In this document: positions 31,751-40,963 of the stretch, piece by piece
Numbering within the stretch: position 1 is the stretch's first letter
Layout of the letters: each line of letters starts with the position of its first letter
NCBI GenBank assembly: GCA_019188255.1
Contig: JAETXT010000001.1
Location: forward strand, 7,688,001-7,752,000
Origin: Verticillium longisporum
Taxonomy: Eukaryota; Ascomycota; Sordariomycetes; Glomerellales; Plectosphaerellaceae
DNA length: 64,000 bases
Direction of reading: 5' to 3'
The notes under the pieces: generated by a model
Databases searched by the model: none
What the model was told of the DNA's origin: nothing
The model's input: only the letters and a program-made list of their open reading frames with translations
Translations under genes and position numbers: made by a program

Positions 31751-31771
31751 GTATGGGGCGCAGCCCCGTAC
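31751..31771 (+). other. Array hairpin, unit 1 (loop GCA)
   Basis: GTATGGGGC-GCA-GCCCCGTAC forms a 9-bp stem with one G-U type wobble and a three-base loop. It lies 113 bp after the stop codon of the unit 1 ORF. The same stem follows the ORFs of units 2 and 3 with other loops. Confidence 0.75.
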
Positions 31772-31899
31772 GAGTGAGCAAAGCGATCGAGTCAGCTTAT
31801 GTAAAGTAAGCATTGACAATTGGAATGAAACACCATGAGGTGGTAGATAGAACATGTGAATGTCATTTGGTGATAACCTCACTTTTGGAAAGTTTATTG

Positions 31900-32282
31900 T
31901 AAAGTGATGCAAAGGAGCGTAGCGACTTGGAATCAATTGTTCTTTAGAAGTACGAAAGGGAGCAACGCGACCGATACTCTCAATGAAATAAGCCAGTTGA
32001 GATACTGGCCATGGCTGAACGGAGTGAAGAAAGGAACGGAGTGACGTGAATGAGCGGAGCGAAATGAAAGGGCAACCTGACTGGAAGGAGGGAAAGGAAC
32101 GGAGTGAGTAAGCGGAGCGACCTTACCGAAGCGGAGCGAAAGGTGAAGGAAGGGCCCAGGGCACACCGAGGAGGTACGACGAGAGTGATGACAAGGGGAA
32201 CCGAAGGTGACCCAAGCCATCTTAACTATGGCCAGGAAGGACATATTTTGGTGGTCCAAAATCCCTATAACGTTAATTTGTT
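31900..32282 (+). repeat. Array unit 1 spacer with iterated CGGAGYGA motifs
   Basis: The stretch has AACGGAGTGA three times and GCGGAGCGA three times between about 32018 and 32145, plus a GAGCGTAGCGAC near 31915. Unit 2 has a matching spacer. No coding potential is apparent. Confidence 0.7.
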
Positions 32283-32476
32283 ATAAGATGGCCCATGGCC
32301 CATGACCCGACCCAGCAGATTAGTAAGGAGGGGAAAGGAAGACATGAGTGGAAAGGAGCCTAAGGCGACTGGGAACGGCCTAGAGTATTGGGGGGAAGCG
32401 ATAGCGACCCCATAGAAGAGACCGAATGATGGACCTGGGAAAGGTGGTGTGGAGACAATTGGAAAGGATTGGTTCA

Positions 32477-32535
32477 TAATGGTCGTACAGTTTGTGGATA
32501 CAATGCATGGAAGGTATATGAAGGGGGGTGGTGCC
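32477..32535 (+). promoter_or_regulatory. Array unit 2 promoter module
   Basis: ATGGTCGTACAGTTTGTGGATAC is followed 22 bp later by GTATATGAAGGGGGGTGG and a C/T-rich leader (TTCTTCTTCACTTTCTCTTC). A tiny upstream ORF (ATG AGT GCA AGT TAG, near 32617) precedes the main ORF. Confidence 0.5.
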
Positions 32536-32713
32536 CACTCTCTTTCGAAGGGAAGGGAACCAAGTTGTGTTCTTCTTCACTTTCTCTTCTTGTCTTTGCT
32601 GTATTCAGCCTTGTGCATGAGTGCAAGTTAGGATTCCAGGGAGGAAGCAGTTAAGGCGACCTTGTTGAACAGTGGTGCTGAAGAGGAGGGCTCTTTTTTT
32701 CGTGGTAAGCGCG

Positions 32714-33439
32714 ATGTGGCAGGAGTTGCGTCTTGCACAGCTGGAGGCGGATTGTTGCTGGTGTGGAAACCCCGAGTTTGTTGAGGGTGCGGAAGCTGTG
32801 GAGTCCTCTTGTACGGACTATTTTGGGAAAGACGTGAGTAGACCAGCCTGGTGGTGTTTGTTTTATTTCTTTGGATTGGATTTGAAGGAAGAAATGCATG
32901 TCTCATTGAATGTAAGTTCTGTGTTGCCGGCAGCAGCATGGTATCGTGGTTTTGTTGAGCATCACGTCGGGGATTATTCTGGAGGATACCAGGCGGTTCA
33001 TGCGTGTGTCACGGTCCTTGTTGCTTTCCATCGACCTCAGAAGGTGGAAGCAATCTTAACTGGCATGCGTCAGTTGTTAGGATGGTCGGGAGACGAGAGG
33101 GTTTGTCTACGGGTACCACCAGCCGGGACGGAATGTGAACGGGAACGACACGAGGCGAAGACCAATGGCGATTGGGTGCACCAGAGGGTAAAGTTTATGG
33201 AGATGGGTGATCAATTGGTATCCTTAGAAGGAAACAAAAGAAGAACGTTTGGGTACCGTGGTATCTTGGAGGTATTAAAGCGTCAGTTTGATGTGGATTG
33301 GTCACATCTGGATGCAGAGATGGAGATCAGCAGAGTTGTTTCCGACGAGGAGGACGGGTTGACTGGCGGTTTTGAACGAGCCAGTGTGAGTGAAGACCTG
33401 TTTTGTTCTACTGTGTATGCAGCAGGGCTCGATGAGTGA
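32714..33439 (+). CDS. Array unit 2 ORF: unrecognised protein
   Basis: The frame opens at ATG 32714 (MWQELRLAQLEADCCWCGNP) and runs 241 codons. An upstream GTG-initiated extension is unlikely. The Cys pair (CCWC) sits near the N-terminus. The middle is aromatic and hydrophobic (RPAWWCLFYFFGLDLKEEMH). A mixed helical region (YRGILEVLKRQFDVDWSHLD) and an acidic C-terminus follow. There is no signal peptide or clear membrane anchor. It shares no obvious similarity with the unit 1 and unit 3 ORFs although its flanks do. No family is recognised. Confidence 0.5.
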   Translation: MWQELRLAQLEADCCWCGNPEFVEGAEAVESSCTDYFGKDVSRPAWWCLFYFFGLDLKEEMHVSLNVSSVLPAAAWYRGFVEHHVGDYSGGYQAVHACVTVLVAFHRPQKVEAILTGMRQLLGWSGDERVCLRVPPAGTECERERHEAKTNGDWVHQRVKFMEMGDQLVSLEGNKRRTFGYRGILEVLKRQFDVDWSHLDAEMEISRVVSDEEDGLTGGFERASVSEDLFCSTVYAAGLDE

Positions 33440-33535
33440 AAAGCACGACAGGGGATAACCTCACTTTGAAGTGATACCAACAGATTGATATGGAATACTC
33501 TTCTTCTTCCTAATCATTCAGATTCTGGTAAATGG

Positions 33536-33556
33536 GTATGGGGCGAAGCCCCGTAC
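33536..33556 (+). other. Array hairpin, unit 2 (loop GAA)
   Basis: GTATGGGGC-GAA-GCCCCGTAC has the same 9-bp stem as in units 1 and 3, with only the loop centre changed. It lies 96 bp after the unit 2 stop codon. Confidence 0.75.
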
Positions 33557-33669
33557 GACTGAGCACAGCGAGGGAGTCAGCTGTTGTAAAGTAATGATAC
33601 AGATGAATTGAAACATTGTGAGATGTTAACTTTGTATGTGAATGCATGTTGTGAATACCTTCACTTTTT

Positions 33670-34012
33670 GAAAAGGTGGAGAGGGAGCGTAGCGACCGGT
33701 AATACCAATGAAATACAACCAGTGCGGACTACTGGCCATGCCGAACGGAGTGAGGGAATGAACGGAGTGAAGGGAGAGAGCGGAGCGAATGACTGGGCAT
33801 CCGAATGGAATGAGGCAAAGGAACGGAGTGAGTAAGCGAGAAGCGACCTTGACCGAAGCGTAGCGTAGGTGAAGGGGGTAGACCGAGGGAAGGATGACCC
33901 AAAGGTCCATGGACCACCGTAGCGTAGTGAAGGTTGGTATGACCCGGCCATCTTAACTATGGGAAGGATGACCATTTTTTGGTGAGCAAAAAACCGTATA
34001 ATTTGTTATAAG
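33670..34012 (+). repeat. Array unit 2 spacer with iterated CGGAGYGA motifs
   Basis: Contains GAACGGAGTGAG/A three times, GAGCGGAGCGA, GAGCGTAGCGACC and CGTAGCGTAG variants, in the same order as the unit 1 spacer. It ends in a CATCTTAACTATGG block and TTTGTTATAAGATGGCCC, also found at the end of unit 1. Confidence 0.7.
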
Positions 34013-34188
34013 ATGGCCCATGGCCCATGACCCGACCCAGCAGAAAATATTAGGAGGGGCAAGGATGACATAAGTGGAAAGGAGCCTAAGGCGACTGGGA
34101 ACGGGCAAGAATAAAGGTGAGCGACAGCGAACCAATGAAGAAAGGTGAATGATGACCCGGTGGGGAAAGAATGCATGATTGATTGGGT

Positions 34189-34300
34189 ATCAATAGTCGT
34201 ACAGTTTACGGGAAAGGGATTGGTGGTAACTGTGAAGGTGGTGTGGATACTTTTTGTTTGACTGGGAAGGAGGTGGAAGGTATATGAAGGGGGATGCCCC
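34189..34300 (+). promoter_or_regulatory. Array unit 3 promoter module, with an insertion
   Basis: AATAGTCGTACAGTTTACGG is separated from GTGGATAC and GTATATGAAGGGGG by extra sequence of about 50 bp absent from units 1 and 2. A C/T-rich leader follows. Confidence 0.45.
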
Positions 34301-34440
34301 CCTTCTTGGAGGACAAACAGGTGCTTTGTTCTTCACTTCTCTTTCTTCTTTAGTCGAACCCTTTTGAGTTGGACAACGAAAGACCTTCGAATGCGTTCAA
34401 GGAGTAGACGACGTCCGGTATCATCTGTGATAGTGTTAGC

Positions 34441-35154
34441 ATGTCTCTAACTGGTAGTGATTCTGGTTGTTCTTGCGGTGTTGGCTGCGTAGCAGCTGAC
34501 GAGAGTTTGGGAAGACGAGAGATTGTTGGTGATTCTTTCGTCCATTGGAATCCTGGGTGTAAGACGCAACCGGATGGAGGACTCTGGTGTCGCCGGCTCT
34601 TTGTGGCACAATGGGAACTAGAAGAGCAGCCGTTATGGGAAGAGTTGGAGAAAGTCCTGCGAAAGCGAGTGGAAGGGATGACTTGCCGTTTGTTCGGGTC
34701 ATTTCGACGGCGTCGGAGTGATGAAGAAGGCATATTGTGCATAGTGATGATGCTGTTGGACAATCCATGGAGTGGTCTTGTGGAAGAGATCTTCGGCGAT
34801 ATAGCGGTGGGTGGGACACCGTTTAACGAGGCTGAACACGTTGTTTGGTGTTTACCTTGTTGTGAAGAATACCGGAGAGAAGTCTATGGCGGTTGGAAAC
34901 TGGTTCTTCTTTCCTCAATGGGTAATTTGCATGGTCAAGACATTGAGTGGGGAGACTTGGTTGTCGACAACTTTGTGAAGACGGCAGAAGTGTGTGTTCC
35001 ACGGGTTGTGTGTGCGCCACTTGGGTTTACTACAGAAGAGGAGGAGAAGAAGTATCTCGAGCACTGGAACCGCGAGGTAGTACCGGGAAAAGAAGTTGAT
35101 ACGGGAGTTGTGACTGGAGGTCTGGATTGGAGTATCTGGAGGAATCGTTCATAG
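34441..35154 (+). CDS. Array unit 3 ORF: unrecognised protein
   Basis: An intronless frame of 237 codons begins at ATG 34441 (MSLTGSDSGCSCGVGC). A 19-codon upstream ORF (ATG at 34391) overlaps this start in another frame. Features are an N-terminal Cys cluster, a helical stretch (LWEELEKVLRKRVEGM) followed by FGSFRRRRSDEEG, a hydrophobic strand (ILCIVMMLL) and a second Cys cluster (VVWCLPCCEEYRR). It has no signal peptide and no recognisable family. It lies in the third array unit with the same flanking modules as the other two. Confidence 0.5.
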   Translation: MSLTGSDSGCSCGVGCVAADESLGRREIVGDSFVHWNPGCKTQPDGGLWCRRLFVAQWELEEQPLWEELEKVLRKRVEGMTCRLFGSFRRRRSDEEGILCIVMMLLDNPWSGLVEEIFGDIAVGGTPFNEAEHVVWCLPCCEEYRREVYGGWKLVLLSSMGNLHGQDIEWGDLVVDNFVKTAEVCVPRVVCAPLGFTTEEEEKKYLEHWNREVVPGKEVDTGVVTGGLDWSIWRNRS

Positions 35155-35275
35155 AAGAAACGGTGGAGGTATGAAGGTGAGTAAACGAGGCTGGGAATAA
35201 CCTCACTTGGAGTGATAGTAATGAAATGATATGGAATACTTCTCTTTCTCCCAATCATTCAGATTCTGGAAATGG

Positions 35276-35296
35276 GTATGGGGCGTAGCCCCGTAC
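35276..35296 (+). other. Array hairpin, unit 3 (loop GTA)
   Basis: GTATGGGGC-GTA-GCCCCGTAC is the third copy of the conserved stem. It lies 121 bp after the unit 3 stop. Loop centres across the three copies are C, A and T. Confidence 0.75.
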
Positions 35297-35457
35297 GAAG
35301 GAGCACAGCGACTGAGTCAAGCCCAAAGTCTTTAGGATAAAAGATAAATTGAAACTTGTTGAGATTGTCAATTAAAGTGTGAACGTGATGTGGTGATAGC
35401 TTCACTTTTAGAAAGGTGGAGAGGGAGCGTAGCGACCGATACTACCAATGAAATACA

Positions 35458-36950
35458 ACCGCGAGACGGAGGATGACTATGTGTGGGCCTTGGACCGGTT
35501 GAGGTCGCTGTACGACCAATGCAACGCTAAGCCCCCGGCTGTTGTTCTGACAGACCGCTGCATAGCTTGTGTAAATGCGGTCCACAGTATCTTTCCCTCC
35601 TCTGCATCGTTGCTCTGTCTTTGGCATGCGAACAAGGCAGTTCTCCGCCAGTGCTTTTCCGCTTTTGTCCCAGCCAAACCAACGATGGTCGCTGGCACTG
35701 CAACACTCTGCCATTCATCGATGGAGAGGTGGAAGGAGTTTTATGCGTGCTGGCATTCAATCATGAGTTCACCAACGCAAGACACCTTCACGGAGCGCGT
35801 TGAGGCGTTTCAGAGAAGATATCTCGCAGACCATCTCGAAGAGGTCGGCTACATCACGTCCTACTGGCTTGGCCCATGAAAGGAGAGCTTAGTCAAGGCT
35901 TGGTTCGATCAGCACACCCATTTCGGCAACGTGGCTACCTCGCGAGTTGAGGGCATTCATGCCCTGCTGAAATCGCATCTGAAAAGATCCACGTTGGACC
36001 TTTTTGAACCCTGGCGAGCAATGAAGCACGCCTTATTGAACCAGCTTTCGGAATTGAGATCAAATCAAGCCAAACAGCAAGCACGAACGCCAATCGAGTT
36101 ATCAGGGCCGCTGTACAGCGCAATACGTGGCTGGGTATCACGTGAAGCCCTCCGCAAGGTTGAAGAGCAACGAAGATTGCTTCTGAAAAGTGATCCAGCA
36201 CCGTCCCTGGTTTGCACTGGAGCTTTCTCTTGAGTCCATGGTTTTCCGTGTTTGCATAAGCTGAAGGCTTTGCAGGAACAGGATCGTGTTCTTCTGCTTG
36301 AGCACTTTCATCCACACTGGCATTTGAGGCGTGATGGAACCCCGCAGCTCCTGTTGGAACCTCGCCAACGCATTGAGCCCGGGGAACCCAGATCGCAGAG
36401 CTCCACCATTCCGATATCAAGCACCCGACGGCTGCCCAGCCAACTTGAAGCTGTTGAACCAGCGACACGGGCTCCGAGTACATGCAGCAGGTGTCGTGGG
36501 GTGGGCCATACCATGTCATCAAAGGCATGTCCACAGAGGTACTCGCATCTATTGCCGCAAGCAGCGGATCCTTCGGTTCTCGTCTCGCAGTCGACCGAAA
36601 GCGTGAACAAAAACCCAACAGCTGGAGGAGGCATTGCAGGCCTCTCATCAAACCCTGCCCAGGCCGCGCCAGCCCCCGTTCAACGCACTGCTGAAGTAGC
36701 CTCAGTGGCTGCTGAGTCGCCCCTTCGGACGTCTCCGTCGCCGCGCCATTCGCCTTCACCACCGAGATACGACTCACCACAGGCGATATACGGACGGTAT
36801 ACTGCGGCAAGAAGCGCTTGGTACGATGCTCGGCCTCGTGGGAGTATCAAAACCAACCAGGAATATCGGAGAGCTATGGGACTCCCTTTGCGATATGACA
36901 AGAAGAGCTATGAGTGGTGCATTGACTACAAACAGATGACCAAGTGATGT
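35458..36950 (+). pseudogene. MULE (Mutator-like) transposase, 5'-truncated and interrupted
   Basis: One frame, read through two stops, gives a MULE transposase C-terminal half. It starts in the catalytic domain (AVVLTDRCIACVNAVHSIFP, LCLWHANKAVLRQCF). It continues past a TGA at about 35877 (expected Trp before KESLVKAWFDQHTHFGN) into TSRVEGIHALLKSHLKRS. After a second TGA near 36231 comes the SWIM-like C/H region (HGFPCLHKLKALQEQDR), then HWHLRRDGTPQLLLEPRQR, a CCHC-like CSRCRGVGHTMSSKAC, and a Pro/Ser-rich tail. The N-terminal DNA-binding part is missing. The 5' break coincides with the end of array unit 3. Confidence 0.8.
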
Positions 36951-37401
36951 GTCACTCCAACAGGATCGAGGGAGTGGACTAAGGAAGAGATGTTGGCTTA
37001 TCTAGACTGGGAAAGAGCTGAACAGGAGCGCGTCGAGGAGCTGCTCGTTGCGGAGGCTGGAGAAAGCCCGTTTCGCAACAAGAGGAGAGGCATGGGGAGC
37101 ATCTGGAGACGAGTGGAGAGAGTGTATTGTCGTCAAATCGTAATTGTGATCCGTTGAGTTGCTACGAAGGAATTTGGTCGTGCCATGTATTGAGGGAAAC
37201 CAATGTGGATTGCTTAGTCATTTTCACGGGTCCCCGTAAGACATTAAATCCACGGGTACCCGTGAACCTATTGGGACCCACGAAACCGTTGCGTGAAGTA
37301 CGCCTATCGAGATGCAACAAATATTTTCCTTTATTTAAGTGCTAAACACGGTGGTGCGTCTAGTCAGAATGCATCTAGTCAGAATGCATCTTTCCGGCTG
37401 A
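36951..37401. other. Intergenic, with a CACGGGTACCCGTG palindrome
   Basis: Transposon-derived sequence after the MULE frame. Near 37227-37240 and 37251-37264 are ACGGGTCCCCGT and the perfect 14-bp palindrome CACGGGTACCCGTG, resembling subterminal motifs of fungal hAT elements (from memory). No gene is seen. Confidence 0.4.
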
Positions 37402-38106
37402 TCAGCCGATGTGCAGGCCCCTACCGACCGAGAAACCACCCGCACCCGAATGCTGGATGCCGGTGCCGTTGAAAACGTGGCCAGCCGGTGGCCGTCCATC
37501 GTCGGTGCCTGCCGCGCCCACAGAGTCCGTACATGCAGCGGGGATATCCTCGGGATCCAAGTAAGAGAGCAGCTCTTTGGTGCACGCGGCTGCTGCCGCC
37601 GCGGTGAAATGGTGCCACTCGTCGTTCTTGTGCGAATCGGCGTAGTCGGCGATGCCGCGGATGACGACGCAGGGAAACTCGCCCATGAGCCCGGCCGCCT
37701 CCATCTCGAAGCAGAGCACGTCACTCAGGCTGTGCATGGCCTCGCGCCTCAGTGCGGCGCTCTTGAGCACGCTGTCGCCCGAAGCAATCAGGCCGTGGTG
37801 GATCTTGGAGCGCTGGCGCTCCGGCCTGTGCATCGCCTTGGACTGGTCGCAGGCCGCGCATGAGGTTCTCCCGGGGTTATGGGGGTAGTCTTCGGGAAAT
37901 AGGATGTCTGATTTCGCGGACGGCCGTCCGTAGACTGCCAACGCCGAGACCTTTTCTAGCATCGAACGCACATACTGATCAATTTTACTGTTAGCGACGA
38001 GATGTTCTGCCCGCATCATCTCCACGGCGCTCCTTAACAGCTGCGGAGGAGGCCAGAGGAAGCCCTTGCGCCGGAACCTCTCGTCTGTGGCCTTCCCCAG
38101 GTCATA
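37402..38106 (-). pseudogene. PNP_UDP (nucleoside phosphorylase-like) protein, C-terminal fragment
   Basis: The frame reads YDLGKATDERFRRKGFLWPP, then CFEMEAAGLMGEFPCVVIRG and [19 protein letters not shown]. These are the second half of the phosphorylase domain also present in the NLR at 8858, but the glycine-rich N-terminal half is missing. Homology begins just inside 38106, next to sequence of the small helical-protein locus, so a rearrangement removed the start. The protein ends in a short glycine-rich tail (FNGTGIQHSGAGGFSVGRGL) recalling the amyloid-like tails of some fungal PNP/NLR-associated proteins (inference). No NACHT domain follows, so it was probably a stand-alone PNP protein. 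Confidence 0.7.
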
Positions 38107-38450
38107 CTAAACAACGCCGAGGCGCGGATCTTGGCCGCGGTGCGGGCTTCTTGGGGACGGGGGACGATGCCAGCGTCGTCGGTGACGAGGCGGGAGGCGC
38201 GGAAGCCGACGTTAGGCCCAAGATCGAGGATGGTAGAGAAGACGTCGCGGTGGGAGGAAATGGTGTGCTGTTGCTCGAGGTTGTCGCGGGAGAAGCCGCT
38301 GCCACTGTTGTTTCTACCTGTGATTCATCGGCGACGCGTGGGGTGTCGCGGTCCGCGCGAGAGGGGAGGAAGCAGACTTCTTGATTGCCGTGGACGGCGG
38401 AGGCCTGGTGGCGGCGGAAGAAACTGGGGACGGTCTGGTGTTTCGAGACC

Positions 38451-39053
38451 TTAACTGGTGTAACACAACAGCGGGCACGAGCCTCGCTGGACTCCTCGAT
38501 ACCAGCCTTTGTTGTTACGTGGTCGGTCTTGTTGTTTGATGCCCTCTGCTGCGAACATTCGCGTGGTGATGGTAAGCAATGGCTGAGAACTTGAGCGTGA
38601 TGGTGTCTGGATAAGCTTGAGCTGTGCACCATCCCTCGCCAGATCGTACATGCTGTTGTGTTTTTGCGGTCTTGAGATCACTGGGGCGTTAAATTGGTCG
38701 GCATTAGTGAACGAATCCTCTCCGGGAAGCTCCTCGGTGACGGTATCGAGCTGTAGGTTGTGAAATTCCACGGGCTTCGTGGGGCCGCTTGCATAACGGT
38801 GAAAGTACTTCTGGTGCTCGACTTCAGCGTCTGAAAGTTCCAGCATCAGGGGCTCAAGTACATTGAGATGGCCGATCATGAATCGGAGGTTTGGGTCGGG
38901 TTGGGTCGCCTCTAAGGACAGCTTAGCTCGTGCCATGTCGGCAATGCAGTACATCTGCGTGATAGACAGCACCATATTCTGGCCAGCAAAAAGCAGAGGC
39001 GTTAATATGGTGGTAGAACAGTTGGATTGGATTTCGTTTACTTCATCTTCCAT
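38451..39053 (-). CDS. Small helical protein, unrecognised family, copy 1
   Basis: ATG 39053 opens MEDEVNEIQSNCSTTILTPL. The frame continues with AGQNMVLSITQMYCIADMAR, LRFMIGHLNVLEPLMLELSD and EVEHQKYFHRY, an amphipathic all-helical pattern, then a polar C-terminus. A second copy at 50490-51450 (+) shares long stretches (PNLRFIIGHLNVLEPLMLEL, GEDSFTNGDQFNAAVISRP) and its upstream sequence, but is frameshifted. Copy 1 is therefore the better preserved. Homology between copies continues past this stop in another frame (HQASAVHG), so the true 3' end may be an exon further down, towards 38110. Function is unknown. Confidence 0.5.
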   Translation of the reverse strand: MEDEVNEIQSNCSTTILTPLLFAGQNMVLSITQMYCIADMARAKLSLEATQPDPNLRFMIGHLNVLEPLMLELSDAEVEHQKYFHRYASGPTKPVEFHNLQLDTVTEELPGEDSFTNADQFNAPVISRPQKHNSMYDLARDGAQLKLIQTPSRSSSQPLLTITTRMFAAEGIKQQDRPRNNKGWYRGVQRGSCPLLCYTS

Positions 39054-39190
39054 AGGACTTCAGCGTCCAGGCTGAGCGATATGGTATGGACTGATCTCAG
39101 CCCTCGAACAGAAGGAACATCAAGTCTGTACAGTAACTCACCCATGGACTCCGACAGTGAGTTGAGCTAATCTGAGACTCAGTATCAAAG

Positions 39191-40353
39191 CAGACTATTG
39201 GCTGATCATCAGCACACCATAGGGTTAGGCTGGATGAGTCCTGCCTGGAGGCTCCATTCGACATACTAAGGAAATACAAGCGGGATCAAGAGGTTGGTGG
39301 CGGATCGAGGAAATTGTGCAGATGGGCTGATTCTTTCAGCTCACATGATGCCACTGACAGTAGGCCCCATATTTCCATAATGAAGGATGGGCTGTCTGGG
39401 TTGGTGCGCGGCAGGAGTGTCATCCGGCGGCGGCGTTGTTGTACCAGAGTTAAACCGCCCTACTACCATAATAGTGCCTCTAACGGCACTGAGCACTGTT
39501 AGTGTACATGTACCTGAGCAAAGATAACTTTGACAGGCGGGCTTGGCGGGGTAACTGGGAGGTAGGCCATCTTAGGTCGAACACACTTCCAGGCTCGGTT
39601 AACAAAGTGGCCTCTGTTTAATTTATGGGTCCTCAACCCGGACTACTCCTGCCGAGAAAAAGTTCAATTGGTCAATTGAGAAGATCCAAGCGGGAGCTTG
39701 GTAGATCAAGGAATACCCCCAAGGACTCGGCTAGCTGGGCCTCGGTAGGGGTCTCGACAGCTAGTGGTCAGATTGGTTTGTCCTCCATCTGACGCAAACC
39801 AACTGATGCAGGTAGGCAGGTGTCTGAGAATGGTACGGAACACTCGACCGGGACAGTGAACAGTCAATGTACAATCAGTGAATATCCCTGCTGCTAATAC
39901 CTACGCTGGTACTTTTCTCCCATCAAAAGCGCGTGGAAAGGTCAAGGAAGGTAGGACCTCCTCACTAGTCCTTCGGCCATGCCATCGCGGGCCGAGGAGC
40001 GTTTTCCATACATTGTAGCCACAGATAGACGGACTACCCCCGGGGCCCTTCCACTTCCAAGTATTTCACCAAGCCTGGGGTCTGCATATAACCCTGGAAT
40101 CGTGCCGCTATAATAGAGTTACGCGTCAGAGCTACGTAATTATTTCAATGCACCTGAGACACGATCTGGGAGACCTTATCTGGCGTAGACGATACCACAT
40201 AACGACACCATGACGGCACGCTCGCCTGGGCCCCCCCCCAATTCACTAGTTTATCAGACTCTAAGCGCACTCCCTTTATTACGTTGAAAGCCAGTTATTT
40301 GTTGCACATGTCGCAATTGATCTTAACCGTCGATCCCAAGTCATCGATTCAAG
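39191..40353. other. Intergenic, nothing recognised
   Basis: The sequence has no gene-like ORF and no strong repeat. A run of nine Cs lies near 40232-40240, and the last part is the upstream region of the Zn2Cys6 gene. Confidence 0.4.
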
Positions 40354-40963
40354 ATGGCCTTTCCTACATCAAAAACATCAGGATTCAGGCATATTCGTTC
40401 CATGGCTGCTCCTCCCCACGTTGTCGGACTCCTCAACCACCACCCGCCGCCGACGAGACTGGCCCTACCTCGTCAGCAAACTCAGGCCATCAAGGTTGCG
40501 TGTGAGGCGTGTAGGAAGCGAAAAGGCAAGGTAAGTCTTTGCAATTCCAACCCTTCCTCTCAAGATTGATTGGTTTCTCAAACAGGCCATTTCCAAGTGT
40601 ACTGGAGAGCGACCTAGCTGCCGTTTTTGTAACGAGCGGGGTTATAAGTGCGAGTACGACTCAGAACCGATGCAAACGCGCTCGCAAGCTCTTCGACGCC
40701 AAAACGAGATACTCGTAAGGGAGAGGTCGCTGTATGAGGACTTGTACCGGCTTTTAATGATCCTACCCAGCGTCGATGTCACAGAGATGCTTCATCAATT
40801 GCGATCAGGAGCCAAGTTTGAATCTGTTGTCACGCAGGCGAGGGACGGGGCTATGCTATTAGATTCTTGGGGGCCTCGAGGTTCGACCTCTGCTCCAGCT
40901 CCTCTTGAGCATCGCAGCGAACGGGGATACTCGGACCGAGGACCCATAACCTCCGAGTTATAA
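40354..40963 (+). CDS. Short Zn(II)2Cys6 DNA-binding protein
   Basis: Exon 1 is 40354-40530. The intron is 40531-40597 (GTAAGT ... TCCAAG) and exon 2 is 40598-40963. I chose this acceptor over AACAG at 40585 because it gives the canonical spacing C-x2-C-x6-C-x6-C-x2-C-x6-C (CEACRKRKGK|CTGERPSCRFCNERGYKC). After the cluster comes the usual linker and dimerisation helix (RRQNEILVRERSLYEDLYRL). The protein stops at about 180 residues, so the large regulatory domain of full-length relatives is missing. It may be a truncated gene, or a short binder that competes with a full regulator. Confidence 0.65.

Larger units (their letters stand above)
30640..35457 (+). repeat. Three-unit tandem array: conserved flanks, divergent ORFs
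   Basis: Units are roughly 30640-32282, 32283-34012 and 34013-35457. Shared in order: a GAGCCNAAGGCGACTG block near the start; AGTCGTACAGWTTGTGGATAC; a TATATGAAGG promoter box; a C/T-rich leader; one long intronless ORF; a 3' module (AACNTCACTTNGAGTGATA, AATCATTCAGATTCTG, a hairpin); a second block (GAGCGTAGCGACCGATA, CCAATGAAATA); then a spacer full of GAACGGAGTGAG/GAGCGGAGCGA motifs. Units 2 and 3 open with GATGGCCCATGGCCCATGACCCGACC. The three ORFs share no obvious similarity. The plus strand is markedly purine-rich. Unit 3 is cut at the ACCAATGAAATACAACC block, where MULE sequence begins. Confidence 0.85.

Noticed and set aside
31751..35296. Array hairpins as bacterial-type rho-independent terminators
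   Set aside because: There is no following U-tract, and the genome is eukaryotic; a plain terminator reading is not supported.
30640..35457. Array as a DNA transposon with TIRs
   Set aside because: I could not find inverted ends or target duplications at unit borders, and none of the three ORFs resembles a transposase.
35935..36810. 291-codon minus-strand ORF
   Set aside because: It is antisense to the MULE transposase remnant, whose plus-strand frame has clear family motifs.
38102..38632. 176-codon minus-strand ORF, Ser/Ala/Pro-rich
   Set aside because: It overlaps the helical-protein frame and has low-complexity composition; only its middle matches the duplicate locus, so I note it as a possible 3' exon rather than a gene.
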